Shown here: piece by piece, positions 1-11,700 of the stretch
Layout of the letters: each line of letters begins with the position of its first letter
How positions within the stretch are numbered: the first letter of the stretch is position 1
NCBI RefSeq assembly: GCF_009389715.1
Contig: NC_052409.1
Location: forward strand, 2,396,001-2,460,000
Length of the DNA: 64,000 nt
Direction of reading: 5' to 3'
Origin: Phoenix dactylifera
Taxonomy: Eukaryota; Streptophyta; Magnoliopsida; Arecales; Arecaceae
Translations under genes and position numbers: made by a program
The notes under the pieces: generated by a model
What the model was told of the DNA's origin: nothing
Databases searched by the model: none
What the model saw: only the letters and a program-made list of their open reading frames with translations

Positions 1-140
1 TAATTCATAGCATATGATGAATGCAGCACCTCTAAAGGAACAATTAACGTTATTATTACATATTTGAGAATGTTAATATTAAGCAAGATAGGTAGCACAG
101 TTACAATTTAAGTTTTAAAAGCTAAACGTAAAATTGATAC

Positions 141-1400
141 CAACCTCTTCCCACTTTCTTTGAAGTTGCAGAAGCTCCTGGCAATAGGCAAGACACTCAT
201 TATGGTAAGAAGAAGCAAGTTCTTTTATCAAAGCCTTCCTTTTGATGATGCCAATCACTTCAAAATAAAAAAGCAAGCTTAAGCTAGAGAGTCTTCAAAA
301 AAAGTTATGATCAAGGGAGAACTTTGACTGGATATTGCAAGATAGTAAGACTGTCTTGGAGGATTGGTTGGAACATTTTTTCACAGCAGAAGGCATCAAC
401 TATGACTATTTATACTTAAAAAGAATAAAGTCTTTTTCAATTCATAATGACTAAGCCAAATCATACAAGCTCCTTTTTCCTCATATCAGCATATAGATTC
501 ATAAATGCATGGCAGCAAACTATCGGTAAGGTACCCATCAACATTTCAAAATTCAACAATCTTCCTGGAAAATCAGAGCACAGATGAAGCTATTCCAAAA
601 TACACTACTTACGTCTCTCAGAAGCTTTGAACACAGAAATCCAATTAGACTAATAAAAGCCTAATGGCCAAGATCACAACCTTATCAATCCTGAAGCCTT
701 TACTTTGGATATATCACAACCATCAAAACAAGTCCTCATTTGAAAAACCAGGGTTGATAAATTAGCTTATGCTGGTAAAAAGGTAAACAAGACTCGACTT
801 AAAACAAAGTATTCAAGCTAACATCAATAGTGTTAGCATAAAAATGTGTTCTATTTATCCTTTTTCTTTTGAATGTTTGGAGCCAAATTGATGTATCCCC
901 TATTCATCTGTAAATAACTGACATTATGAACCCAATTGCTTATAAGCAGGTATAGCTAATTCTTCTCCAGTTGATCATACAATCAAATCTACACCTATCT
1001 AGAATGCCCATGCGAGTCAGTTGTCCCAACACTCTACAATCTCTGCTCTCTACTTGGTCATCAACCTTAGTTAAGATTCACACAATATTCAAGAAATCAA
1101 ATTTGGCTACAAGTCAGCAAAGTTCTCAAATGATCAGTTCATGCAGCACATATATGAAAAAGAAGTTCGTTCGTCAGAGATATCTAATTTCTGAAATCAT
1201 CATATATTCAAAGCATGACTGGTTGAAGCAAAAGAACGAACTAAGAATAAAACATAAGCAGAACTGACAGACCTTTATACACTTGACATAACAAGAATAA
1301 ATGCAGGGATGGAATATTTACTTCGGCTTGGATCAAACTGAACAGGTTCATCTTTGGAAGCTGTTGTTGGTTCCTCGGGAGGATCCTTCGCATCCATCAT
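141..1400 (-). CDS. 5' end of a small unrecognised plant gene (two coding exons visible, runs off the left edge)
   Basis: Two minus-strand exons join in frame: 1400-1322 (start ATG at 1400, 26 codons plus one base) and 257 down to 145 or 141. The acceptor before the first exon is an AG at 1409-1408, which leaves seven bases of 5' UTR, so a further noncoding exon should lie upstream, near 1780-1980. The donor at 1321 reads GTAAAT, and the next acceptor AG is at 259-258. The visible protein is about 64 residues. It starts MMDAKDPPEEP, is acidic at first, then continues DPSRMIGIIKRKALIKELA and CLAYCQELLQLQRKWEE, a charged and probably helical segment. The clean splice phase and the plausible protein support a real gene. 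I do not recognise the family with confidence and assign no function. The 3' part lies outside the window. Confidence 0.6.
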
Positions 1401-1409
1401 CGAACAGCT

Positions 1410-3072
1410 TTAACACAGCATGCAGCACAAAACAAATAACCTAGAATGTCCACATCCAAGAGACCAATTTGAGTACATCTAAACAGGATCAAAGAATCTC
1501 CAAGACCCAATGCTTAAAATCTATAAAAATAAAATTCAGAAATCCTAAGCTAATCACTGTTCAGTAAAAAAAAATGCAAAAATATGGATCAATCAAACCG
1601 TTTCTAGCAATACAATATAACTTTTTAACCAAAAAAAGAACGAAAAGCCTAGTTTCGGATCGCATCGTAATTGGAGAAATCTAAATCAAGAAAGCGAAAG
1701 ATATCCCCCAGGAATCAAAAGAAAAGATAACATCGAATCAAGAATTATATTTTAATTCTAAAAATTTCGAGAAATCATATCGACCTCAAAACCAGTACTT
1801 CTTTCCCGTTCTTCCCTCCTGTCGTCTCCGTCCGATATTTTCTTCTCGCCTCTTTTCGGCCAGCCGCACCGGTCTGGATTTGGGAGGAGGGATGCAGATA
1901 AACCGGATCGAGTATAACCCGGTTCAACCCCGCCATATCCGGACCGACCGGTTCCCTAGTGGGCCCGACCGCCTCCAAAGTTAAATTTCCGTTAAAGGTT
2001 GCCGACTTTACATGGCTGCTCCTCTTTCTTTTTTTTTTTTTTTTTTTTTTTGGCTATGAAAAAGGAGGGGGGAGGGAAATTTAACCCCATCCGCGTAGCA
2101 GCCCCCACTGGGCTCTCCTTCCACCAGAGAATGTTCAATGCAGGTAGAAAGTTTCTCATACTCTCTCCACCAACACGGATGAATCCGCGTGTGAGTACAT
2201 CACCTCAGCACCACCTCAATACCCAGGGATTAGTAGCGCTTCCAATGGACAAACCAGGCAGGCAGTATCTGGCCTCCGCATTTAATCGACGTCTACGTGT
2301 TTCGAATCTGAGTCACTCCGTTGGAAACAAAGTTCCGATCCAACTGTGCTACCACCTCAGTGGTACATGACGGCTCCTTGCTTTATAAATTCACAGCTTC
2401 AATTCATCTTTTATTTTATTTTATTTATTTACATGAATGCATTTCTAAATATCAAATTTTATATAAATATTTTTTCAAAATTAATATTTACATGTATATT
2501 CTAATAAAATTCTTATTTTTATTATTTTATAATTTTTTATTCTTATTTTTATCCGTGTTAAAAAATTAACAATTTTAAATTAAAATAAATAAAATATTTT
2601 TAATAGGTAGATATATAAAAAAAATATTTATAAGATGATTACGATAAAAAAAAATTAAAAATTTTATTTATTTTTAATTAAAATAAATATATTTTTATAA
2701 AAATACTATATTAGAAATATTTATGAAAAAGAGTGTTTTACGAGAATAAAAAAATAAATATAAACTTTAAGAAAGTATCCCCACAAAATTCTATTTTGAG
2801 AAGCGGATTCTTGAAAAACCTTTTTTTATTTCAGGTTAGGAAGCAAGATTAGGCAAACAGCTAAAAAATCGGAGTATATCCATCTAGCTGCAGAGGGATC
2901 TTTAAATCAGACGGGATCACAGCCGTCTATTCGGCCTATGACGTACATAGTACGCGCCACAGGCCAGTACCACCGTTGGTTGGGCTCACACGGGATCTCC
3001 CGGTCTGCGAGCGCTTTATATTAGAGACCTCCTCAAAACCCTATCTTGGCCCCTCCCATCTCTCTCGCTCTC
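1410..3072. other. Intergenic: probable head-to-head promoter region with poly-T and AT-rich stretch
   Basis: This stretch separates the minus-strand gene starting at 1400 from the plus-strand CPSF2 relic. A pyrimidine-rich segment near 1780-1980 could hold the noncoding first exon of the left gene. A T run fills 2029-2051. Positions 2390-2790 are very AT-rich, with repeated ATTTTTATTT-like words and no coding potential. No named repeat was recognised. Confidence 0.4.
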
Positions 3073-6000
3073 ATGGGGATCCAGGTGACTCACTGTGTAT
3101 GGCGAGAACCTGCTCTGCTATCTTCTCTCCATCGATGGCTTCAACTTTCTCACGGACTTCGGCTGGAACGATCTATTCGATGTATATCTCCTCAAATCCT
3201 TCAATGCTCGTTCCTTTCCTCTTCTTCTCTTCGCCCTTTTTTTTCGTTTGTGTTCTTTGGATTAGTCCGCATTTCTTTTCCTTTCTTTCTTTTTTTTTCC
3301 GTTTCGAATGAAGATTGTGGTCTTGTTTTGAAACCCTTCGTTCAATCGGTCAAATAAGTGGATTTTTTTTTTTATCCTAGCGAAACACAGCCTTTAACAA
3401 TCCTTTTGAATTCTTTAACAGTTGAAAGAAACGATTTTTCCACCAAATTGATTTCTTGAACCTCTATAGTCATCCTCGAGTTTCTTTTGTCTTTCTTCTT
3501 TTCTTTTCTTGAATGAGGCCTACAGTACGGTCTGAAAACTCTTTGATCGATATGTAAAAAGAAGTGGAGAATTTTCATGCCAAGTTGAAAAAAGTAACCT
3601 ATCTGGATTCTTTTGAATTCTTTGCTAGTTTGAAGGAACGGTTTTTTACGCCAATATAATTTCTTGAAGACCAATGGATTGCCAAATTTTAATGGGATAA
3701 GAATGGAGTAACCAGCAAAACAATTAAAGTAACAAAAAACATCCTGTAATCTGAGAGGTTAAGAGCCAAGATTTCACCTTGTGACAGAAGGTAACGGAGT
3801 GTGCTGGAGTAAAAACTCAGTCTGCCTTTGGCAGGGACTTATAACAACCGACCAATATTGAAAAAGAAAGATGACCATGGATTTTTTTCTTAGATTAAGA
3901 GAAACAAATTGACTTGTACAATCCCTAAGAGAGAAAGATTCGAAAAAAAGGATACAGTTTTATGGCCAGAAGGTCCATGACACATATACGGCTATTATAG
4001 ACAACTTAAGGAGCTGTCCTACAGGCATTTGAACACAAAACGTAAACATGCTCAGGAGTCTAAAAGTCTAAATAATGTCCGTAGGCAGACACCAACAGTC
4101 TCTCTGGTTGGTATCTTCATTTTAAGAGCACCTGTTCCTGCAAGCTATCTGGAAGATTTTCCCCTTATTTCGACCTGCTTAAATGATTATAGTGCATTTT
4201 TGTCATATCCAAAGTTTGTTCACTATGTCATTACATTCCCCATAGATGATTGGATTTTCTACTCTACCTGAGATTGCAGGGTAGCGGCGTAGCACCAACA
4301 ATTGATGCAGTTCTGCTGTCACATCCAGACATTCTTCATCTTGGTGCTTTGCCAAATGTCATGAAACACTTTAAACTCTCAAACTCCAGTTTATTCAACA
4401 GAACCTGTATATGGACTTGGTCTTTTGACCATGTACGATCATTACCTTTCTCAAAGAGTAAGCTTCTCCCAAGCTATAACTCTGTTAGTCTAGCATCGTA
4501 TATTATTGTAGAAATCTTTTAGCTTATTTTGTGGATCAACTTGATACAGTTGTTTGTTTCAACGAATACATAATGGCATTCAGCTTAGTTGTGCCTTTTA
4601 TGCTCATGACAATGTTTACATATTTAAACAGGTGGCTATCAAATTATATGTCTAAATTAGATGTTGGGGGATAATCTGCTAAATGGAAGAGATAACATAA
4701 TGTATTTCAATGTTCTAGTCTGACCAAATGAATGTATTGGATCACTATGGCTTCTTTTATTTTTTTGCTCTAGTTTTGAGGGTTGGAATATTTTACATCT
4801 TAAAATCAGAGGCATTAATGGAATCATATAATTTTCTATTTCATCATAAGTATGATGATATCTTAGGCTATCCAGTGACATCCCATGCTGTGTTCTCATT
4901 TATTACATCCTGTTTGTGATATTGATGGTTTCCGTACCACTCAGAAAAAAGGTGGATATTTAGGGGGTATGTATACCTGGAACGGATGATTTATCTTTAT
5001 TAGCTACGAAGAAGATTAAGGCTCTGAACATCATAACATGTACATGGTTGTATTTTCATGCTCAACTCATTATAATGTTTGTAGCAATATAGCTCCTATT
5101 TTGTAAACCTTTGGTTTATTTGTGATGATTTTGGCTGTGTTTTTATTTGTGCCTTTCTATGAAAGTAACTGATATAATTCTCCATGCCAGTATACCTATT
5201 AATTCATATATCTATTATTTCGCATCTAGTCTTTGCTGGTAATAGCATCTTTAGATCCAGAAGTTTCTGCAGGAAGAGTCACCTATTGTCCTACAAATCT
5301 TTGGCGAATATTAAATCACGGTTTTGGCTGCCATATAATCTTAGTTCTACATAAGTGATCAGTCATATAGGTTATCATGCTCCTTTTTAGTCTGCCAATA
5401 TTGGATTTTTCAATGAGAGCTTTAACTGCATTATATCTAGCCAACAATCTGCACGGTACAACTTAGAGTAGATATTTTATGTGTCTCATCATCTTTGTCA
5501 ATTTCCATTTCGTAATTTCTTTTCAAGCTTTAAATTGTGATGCTTCATAAATGGCATCATGTTTGCCATTTTCTATTTGGTAATTTCTAGTCAAGCTGTA
5601 AGATGTTGAGTGTGCAAACATATTTTTTACAGAGCGTAGTGAAGGCTCTGAGGGAAGATGGAAATGTGTTGCTTCCTGTTGATACAGCTGGAAGGGCATT
5701 ACTGGAACAGGTCAATCTTTTGTTACTTATATCTTGCCTATCCTATTCACTTTGAAGAGTTCTAAGCTTTATCTTTCATTTAAATTGCAGTATTAGGCAC
5801 AGCAGCATTTGACTTTTCCTATCTTCTTTCTGACAAATGTGGCTACAAGCACAATTGATTACGCCAAGAGTTTCCTAGAATGGATGAGTGACCCAATAGC
5901 AAAGTCCTTCGAACATACACGCAATAATGCCTTTGTATTAAAGTAAGCTTCATTTGCATTTTCTTCCTCAAATCATTTTTGGTGTCATTATTTATATATT

Positions 6001-7192
6001 ATCCTCATCAAATGCATATGTCGCGATTCTATTATACCTCACAACATTGATTTTATAACATAAGAATTACAAATTAACAATCTTTGTTATTATGGATAAC
6101 ATTATCAAGATAATTTTCATTTCTTAATATTATATCCTAACATTTTGTATGTTCTATAAAATCTAACAAAACCCTGATTCATGGTACTGGTAAAATTAGT
6201 AACATGTAAATTAGAGTTATCAAACATCATTATAATCTGTATCATGCGCTACAATCTGTAGCAAGGACATGCTATTGATCATTTAAGTTATTGCTAGCTA
6301 CTATAGACCAGCTTGTTTGTGAGATGAAGCTTTGTAGGCCATCTAATATTATGTATTAGTGGCTCTTTGTAATGCCCCTACAAACTGCATTTGTTTCCTT
6401 GCATATTTTCTACTCAGTGAAACCATATTTTTGCATTCTCTCAGAATGAATGAGATCTATGTAGTGTGACAGCCTTCATCTTCCCCACCTTTGTAGTGTG
6501 ACAGCCTCCATTTCCCATTGAACATGAGGCGCTCTGTGAGCAACAGAAGCCCAAGATTGCTGGACCTACAGCACCTTCCATAGGATGGGAACCCAACGAC
6601 CTAGCAGCTGGCAAGCCTTCCCCCTGAATGCTAGGCTTGCTAGTGGTCTCCCGGCCAGTAGCAAGGCCTTCACTTCTTCTCAGCCCTACAACGCTTGTAT
6701 TTGCGTCTCGAGACATCTTCCACCCCTGCAAGTTCATTTGATTTTCAAGTCGTGTTTGTTGTGCATTCTGAACAGTTGCACATATCTGAGTACTGTTGAT
6801 GCCTTAGATGACGTGCTCTACTTATTGTGTTCAGGTAGATTTTGCTGGTGGTGCCTTACGTTGTAGTCAGCATGTCACACTTCGCAGGATCGGTGGTTCC
6901 AGCCTGAAGGTGACTAAATTTGATTACATTATGTGTTAGAACCATAGCTCAGTTAATTGAGAAGCAATTTTGTGGCCTAGAGTTGATTGGTTTAAACCAA
7001 GCAGGCCTGCAATTGGGAAACTTATCTGCTACATCATAAACCTTGAGCTTCTAACGATTCTTGGTCTTCTCTTTTGAAATTGCACAGGTCGGTTGTGGTA
7101 CCCAGCAAGTGGTCATTGAAGGGCTGCTGATGGAAAAAATATTACAAAATTCGAGAGCACTCGCATTCATAGTTTTATTTGCTACAGCTTGA
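3073..7192 (+). pseudogene. CPSF2: Unprocessed pseudogene of CPSF2 (CPSF100, cleavage and polyadenylation specificity factor subunit 2)
   Basis: CPSF2 is the catalytically inactive metallo-beta-lactamase partner of CPSF73 in pre-mRNA 3'-end cleavage. Here its pieces appear in order but broken. Exon 1 (3073-about 3210) begins MGIQVT, then after a frame change reads SIDGFNFLTDFGWNDLFD. The piece at 4280-4457 reads VAPTIDAVLLSHPD, then HLGALP, and after another frame change STEPVYGLGLLTMYD. The piece at 5633-5710 reads DGNVLLPVDTAGR, with a short deletion before LLEQ. The piece at 5791-5942 reads FFLTNVATSTIDYAKSFLEW after an in-frame TAG where the family has a Trp codon. The piece at 6835-6909 reads VDFAGGALRC. 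The last, from 7088, reads GTQQVVIEG, then YYKIREH in a shifted frame, ending near FYLL. Splice sites flank most pieces, so this is a duplicated genomic copy and not a retrocopy. The segments between about residues 110-230 and 330-680 of the normal roughly 740-residue protein were not found. Confidence 0.85.
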
Positions 7193-8143
7193 TGTGAAAT
7201 TCTGCGTGTATTGCACGTCTCTATGTAATAATGAAAAGTATGCTGGCTCCTTGTTGTGTTCATTGGGTTACTGTTGTCAATCCAAGCTACAAAGCTGTTG
7301 CTGATGGTCGTTTCTGGGTCCAAATTCAGCTCAGCTCCCTCTTTAAACTCAACTAGAGCTTCATAATCACCTGGCCTTCACCCTCTGCTGTCACATTGAT
7401 GTCAAAATTAATTGTTGGTGTGTATTTTTTTCAATTTCTTTTTTCAAAGATCACATGGATGGTGAAGATATCGAGTTATACCTGCACTACCATGTTTTCA
7501 GTGTTGGAATCCTGCAGGGGGGTGGCTTAACCTTCAGAAATTTGTATTCCTCGAAATACATTGTAATGGTTAATTTCTCAGACAGGATCTATTGTTTCCT
7601 TCATTTGTATCTATTATCGTAACTAGCCTGGTATTACTGAACTTGTTTGCTGCATTTTTTTTAACCTTGGTGTGCAACAATTTACTTTGAAAGATAGAAT
7701 TTTCTGGCATCCAGAGTATTTAATTGTCCCAGCAATTTCAGAATGGAGCATGCAAGATCTTCGCCATAAATGTGGTCATCAAATTGCTAACTCTGAGCAT
7801 GATCGCCATACTGCTTCTAGTGTCATATAAGTTCAATGTTACAGGGCTCTCATTATGTGTAGTTCAATAATTCTGTTGTCATGTGCCAAGGTGGGATATG
7901 TTGCCAAACTCGATGGTTTGTTGATTATGATACTATCAAATCAACAACTTTTCATGTGCCTACAATGGGTGTCTATTTTCGCTCATATAAATGTCCCTTT
8001 GTCCATTGTTGTCAAAAAAAATAAAATAAGATAAAAAAGCTGGGCATATAGATTTGCTTAAATCTAGGTTCAATGCGGATTTAATAAAGTCTGCGGGGCT
8101 AACTATCAACCATAAATTTATTAATGTAGGTGGGTCTTAATTT
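7193..8143. other. Intergenic, 3' flank of the CPSF2 relic
   Basis: Ordinary AT-rich unique-looking DNA. No exon, RNA gene or recognisable repeat was seen. Part of it may be the old 3' UTR of the CPSF2 copy. Confidence 0.3.
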
Positions 8144-8484
8144 AAGGGTGTAATTATTTGAAATTGGTTGAATTTTAATATTTAAGCTCGAACTCGAGTC
8201 GATCAAAAAAAAAATATAATATTTGAGATCGATTTAGCTAGAATATCAATGGAGCACGGATTCGAATCGTATTTATAATTAAAAAATAGTTAAAATATAA
8301 TATAATATTTTTAAAATATTAAATTAATAATATATTATAAATAAAAATTATTATAATATTATATTTTAATATTAGGCTCATGAGATGTTGAGTTGAGTAT
8401 TTTGCTGCTCGAGTACGATTCGAAAAACTTTATGAGCTGTTTGATCCCAACCTGAGCTCTATAATAATTGTGGTTGCACCCTTG
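8144..8484. mobile_element. Candidate small non-autonomous hAT-like DNA transposon (MITE)
   Basis: The left end reads AAGGGTGTAATTA and the right end, on the other strand, reads AAGGGTGCAACCAC, giving short imperfect terminal inverted repeats about 340 bp apart. Just inside both ends are CTCGA-rich words (CTCGAACTCGAGTCG on the left, GCTCGAGTACGATTCG on the right) around an AT-rich core. This layout is common in plant non-autonomous hAT elements. I could not find a clean 8-bp target duplication, so boundaries and family are tentative. Confidence 0.4.
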
Positions 8485-8787
8485 CAACCTGGGAGTCGTA
8501 CTTGAAAAATTAAGAGTGGGTTGTTGATCTAAGATTGTTGCAGACCGGCCCGGTGTATCCGGACGTGGGACTTCATAAAGCGTGAAGGAAGCTACGAATA
8601 AAATGTCCGAAACTAAGCGAGGCGTTCCCGGAAAGAAGCAGAGAGAGCGAGCGACTCGTGTCGCTTCACTCGCTCGTACGGTCTCCTCTCGCTCACCCGA
8701 GAATAAGTAAAGAAAGGAAATTATTTCTTTCTTCTTCGTCTTCGATCCCCAGAACCCTCAGTCGGGGTCCCTCTCGCCTGAGAGGCG

Positions 8788-11700
8788 ATGCTAAGGGCTC
8801 CGCCGAGCTGTTTCCAGCTACGGCTGGGACGCGGGTCCAGAGAAATTTCCTCCGTCGTCCTCCGGATTCGAATTCATCCGCCCCATCGCCGCGTCCGCCT
8901 GGTCCGTGCCGCCGGAGCGGCGGCCATAGATGGAGGAAAGAGCCAGTCGTGGGCCGACGGCGACCCGGGGCCGGATTCTTTCTCCGGGTGGTCCGCCTCC
9001 CCGGAGACTAGCGGCTCCAAGAAGAAGGGAGGGCTTGGAAGTGAGAACTTATTGTCGATTTACCAGATTGTTTTTCGTTTACTTCTTCTGCCTCTTTAGT
9101 TGGATAGGATTTTAATTATTTGACTAGTCTTGATGTTTCGAATTGCCTGACTTGGATTAGAATTTTTGGTTAGCGGATATTATTATATTTCAATTTTGAG
9201 GAGAAACTTGTGGATTAAAAACCTTGGTGCAGTGGTGAAGTTTCTATTTGATAATTCCTTGTGCTTAATCCTTTTTCTCTTTTCTGAGTTGTATATTTCT
9301 CCGGTAGCAGCAGCAATTCTAAGTTTTGTGGAAACCTATTTCCTGTCTTTCGCTCTGACACAATTTTCCTTTTTAGACCTATGGATGGATTTTAGTCATT
9401 TAAGGACCAAAGCTCATGAAAATTACTGTCATCTACTAACATGAAGCTTGAGATGACTTGTTGAATGCCATGCCCCAATGTTTCGGACGGAATGGTTGAT
9501 TGCATATAGGCAGACCTATGATAACAAAGATATGCGCTGAAAGATCAACCCAACATGGCTCAATCAAAATATATTCCAAGCATATTCTACGGAAAATCTT
9601 TTCAATTGGGATCATCAAAAGCTTAATTATGCCCCTCTTTAATTTTTAATCTTGCAGTAAAAAAGAGATTTGTGGCGTAGAACAGAATATTCCCTCATAT
9701 TATATATTCGCATTACAATGTTTCCATATTCTTTAGGTTTTTGGAATACTAATGACACTTGTCCGCTAGTTTACTTGCAGGGATTCTGGAAGCTGGACTG
9801 GTTGGAATCTTATTAGCTTCTGGAGTTACATTTACATCATTATATTTGAAAAGTGGAACTGGCAAGTACCATGACTAATAAATTATATGCGACACCAAAT
9901 GTTTTTAGTTGAACTCTGTCTGTGCTATTGAATTTGAATGGTATTTGCATGGTTTTGGGTTATTCTTGTGTTGCAATTTTTACCTTTTTCTCACAATGAT
10001 ATTCTTGACTATTAAGAGATGAATCACCATTAAATCTCTTGTTTGCTCAAGCGCTTAGTCCTTTAATAATCCTAATTGTCGGTGGAAACAGGAGTCAAAC
10101 AGCAGATGAAACCTCTAACAACTGAACAGGAGGTGCTACTGTCTTCTGATGATCAGAGCACACAAAGTGATCCAGTGGGAAATGGGTCTTATGCTGTATT
10201 ATCAGACAAGGAAGGCAAGATGAAAGACTCTAATTCTGAGCATGAGAGAGGTATGAACATGGACAATTTCCCTCCTATAGAGTCGCTACTTATGAGATAT
10301 AGACCTACTACTGATCCAGGGACATCATTAAAAGTCAGAATCATGATAATGTTGTATCTATACACAAAGCATCATGACAAGAAGATCTGCATCTGACAAC
10401 AAATGTTGTACAAAATTTTTTAACCGATGACCTTAACCAAATTCCACCAAAATATCTGCCTATGATGTCAGTGTTTCTGTGATCCTTCTGGTTTCAAGTA
10501 TTCACATTGCACCATCAATTTTTTTAAGTCAACGCCACTATATGATGTGACAAGAATTTGCATACACTTGTTTAATTACTAACTTACCTTTCTTCGACAC
10601 TGATTCGAAAGGTCACAAAAATTGACAGTCCCAAAACAATAAACTCCTGGGTTTCCAGGTTCCTTTGGATTTTCCTAGTGTCAGAAGCTCATATTTACAA
10701 TCTGCTCCTGAATTTCGGTCTCATGAAACTAGAGCCAGTCTCCATTCAAGATTCCATGATCCGTTTTGAAAATTTAGTGGAGACTGCTGCCTCTGGTTTC
10801 AAAGGAATCGGTTATTGAGAACAGCTGGATGCTGCAGCTCCCTGCTGATATTTACTCTTTGTTTTTGGTAGTATATGATGTAAATGTTGTGGATTCATCA
10901 TGAGCAGTCTGAATCACAATTGTCCGACTGAAATCCAGATGCTTCCAGCAGAATCCATTAGTTAACCTCTGAACAATAAAGTGTGCCTTTTGTAGCACTT
11001 CCAGCTTCAGGATTAGTGGATCCAAATGGAATATAATCCAAAATAGACAGTCACTTCATAGAGGCAGGTCAGTTGTTAGTTGCTAGTGCATGAGAAAACC
11101 TTCTACTTTGTTGATGTATCTGCTCTTGCTTGTCTTTGCAGCTTTTGAGGTGCCTCCTGGAAAAGTTGTAGTTCCTCCAGTAGTTGATGAAGTTCAAGGG
11201 CAAGCATTGCGAACCCTGCAAGTTCTAAAGGTACTTCTATATTGTTCAACAGTGATTGTGGTAAAACTTTCGCTTGACTACCTTTTTCATTTTTTCGCTA
11301 GTAGACCTTTTGTTAGTGTATCAACTAGCTCATGAATTTCCTTAGAATAACCAACTCATGTTCATAAAAGTGCAATGGGCATGTAGTTTTTAATAACTAT
11401 CACTTGTAGGGAGCACGCGTTTGTGTAAGCCAAGGCGGTATTTGTCATTCAGGATGGGTTATATCTGCAATCTTGTATTCTGAGTGACCATGACTGGACG
11501 AGTTCTTTTGTTACAAATAGGGTCTTTGGATAAGAGCTATTCCCTAACTATTCATGACATCAGTTGTATGTATTTTGTAAGGCTATATAAGGGAGAGCTT
11601 AAAGATGCAGGCAATATATCTGTTTTTTTTTTTTTTTTGTCTTCCTGTTCATGCCTCTAGAGTTCTATCTGAATTTAAATATCTAGTATATCTCTATGTT

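Noticed and set aside
6585-6866. Open frame between CPSF2 relic pieces, considered as a missing CPSF2 exon
   Set aside because: The translation does not resemble any part of CPSF2; only the piece from 6835 does.
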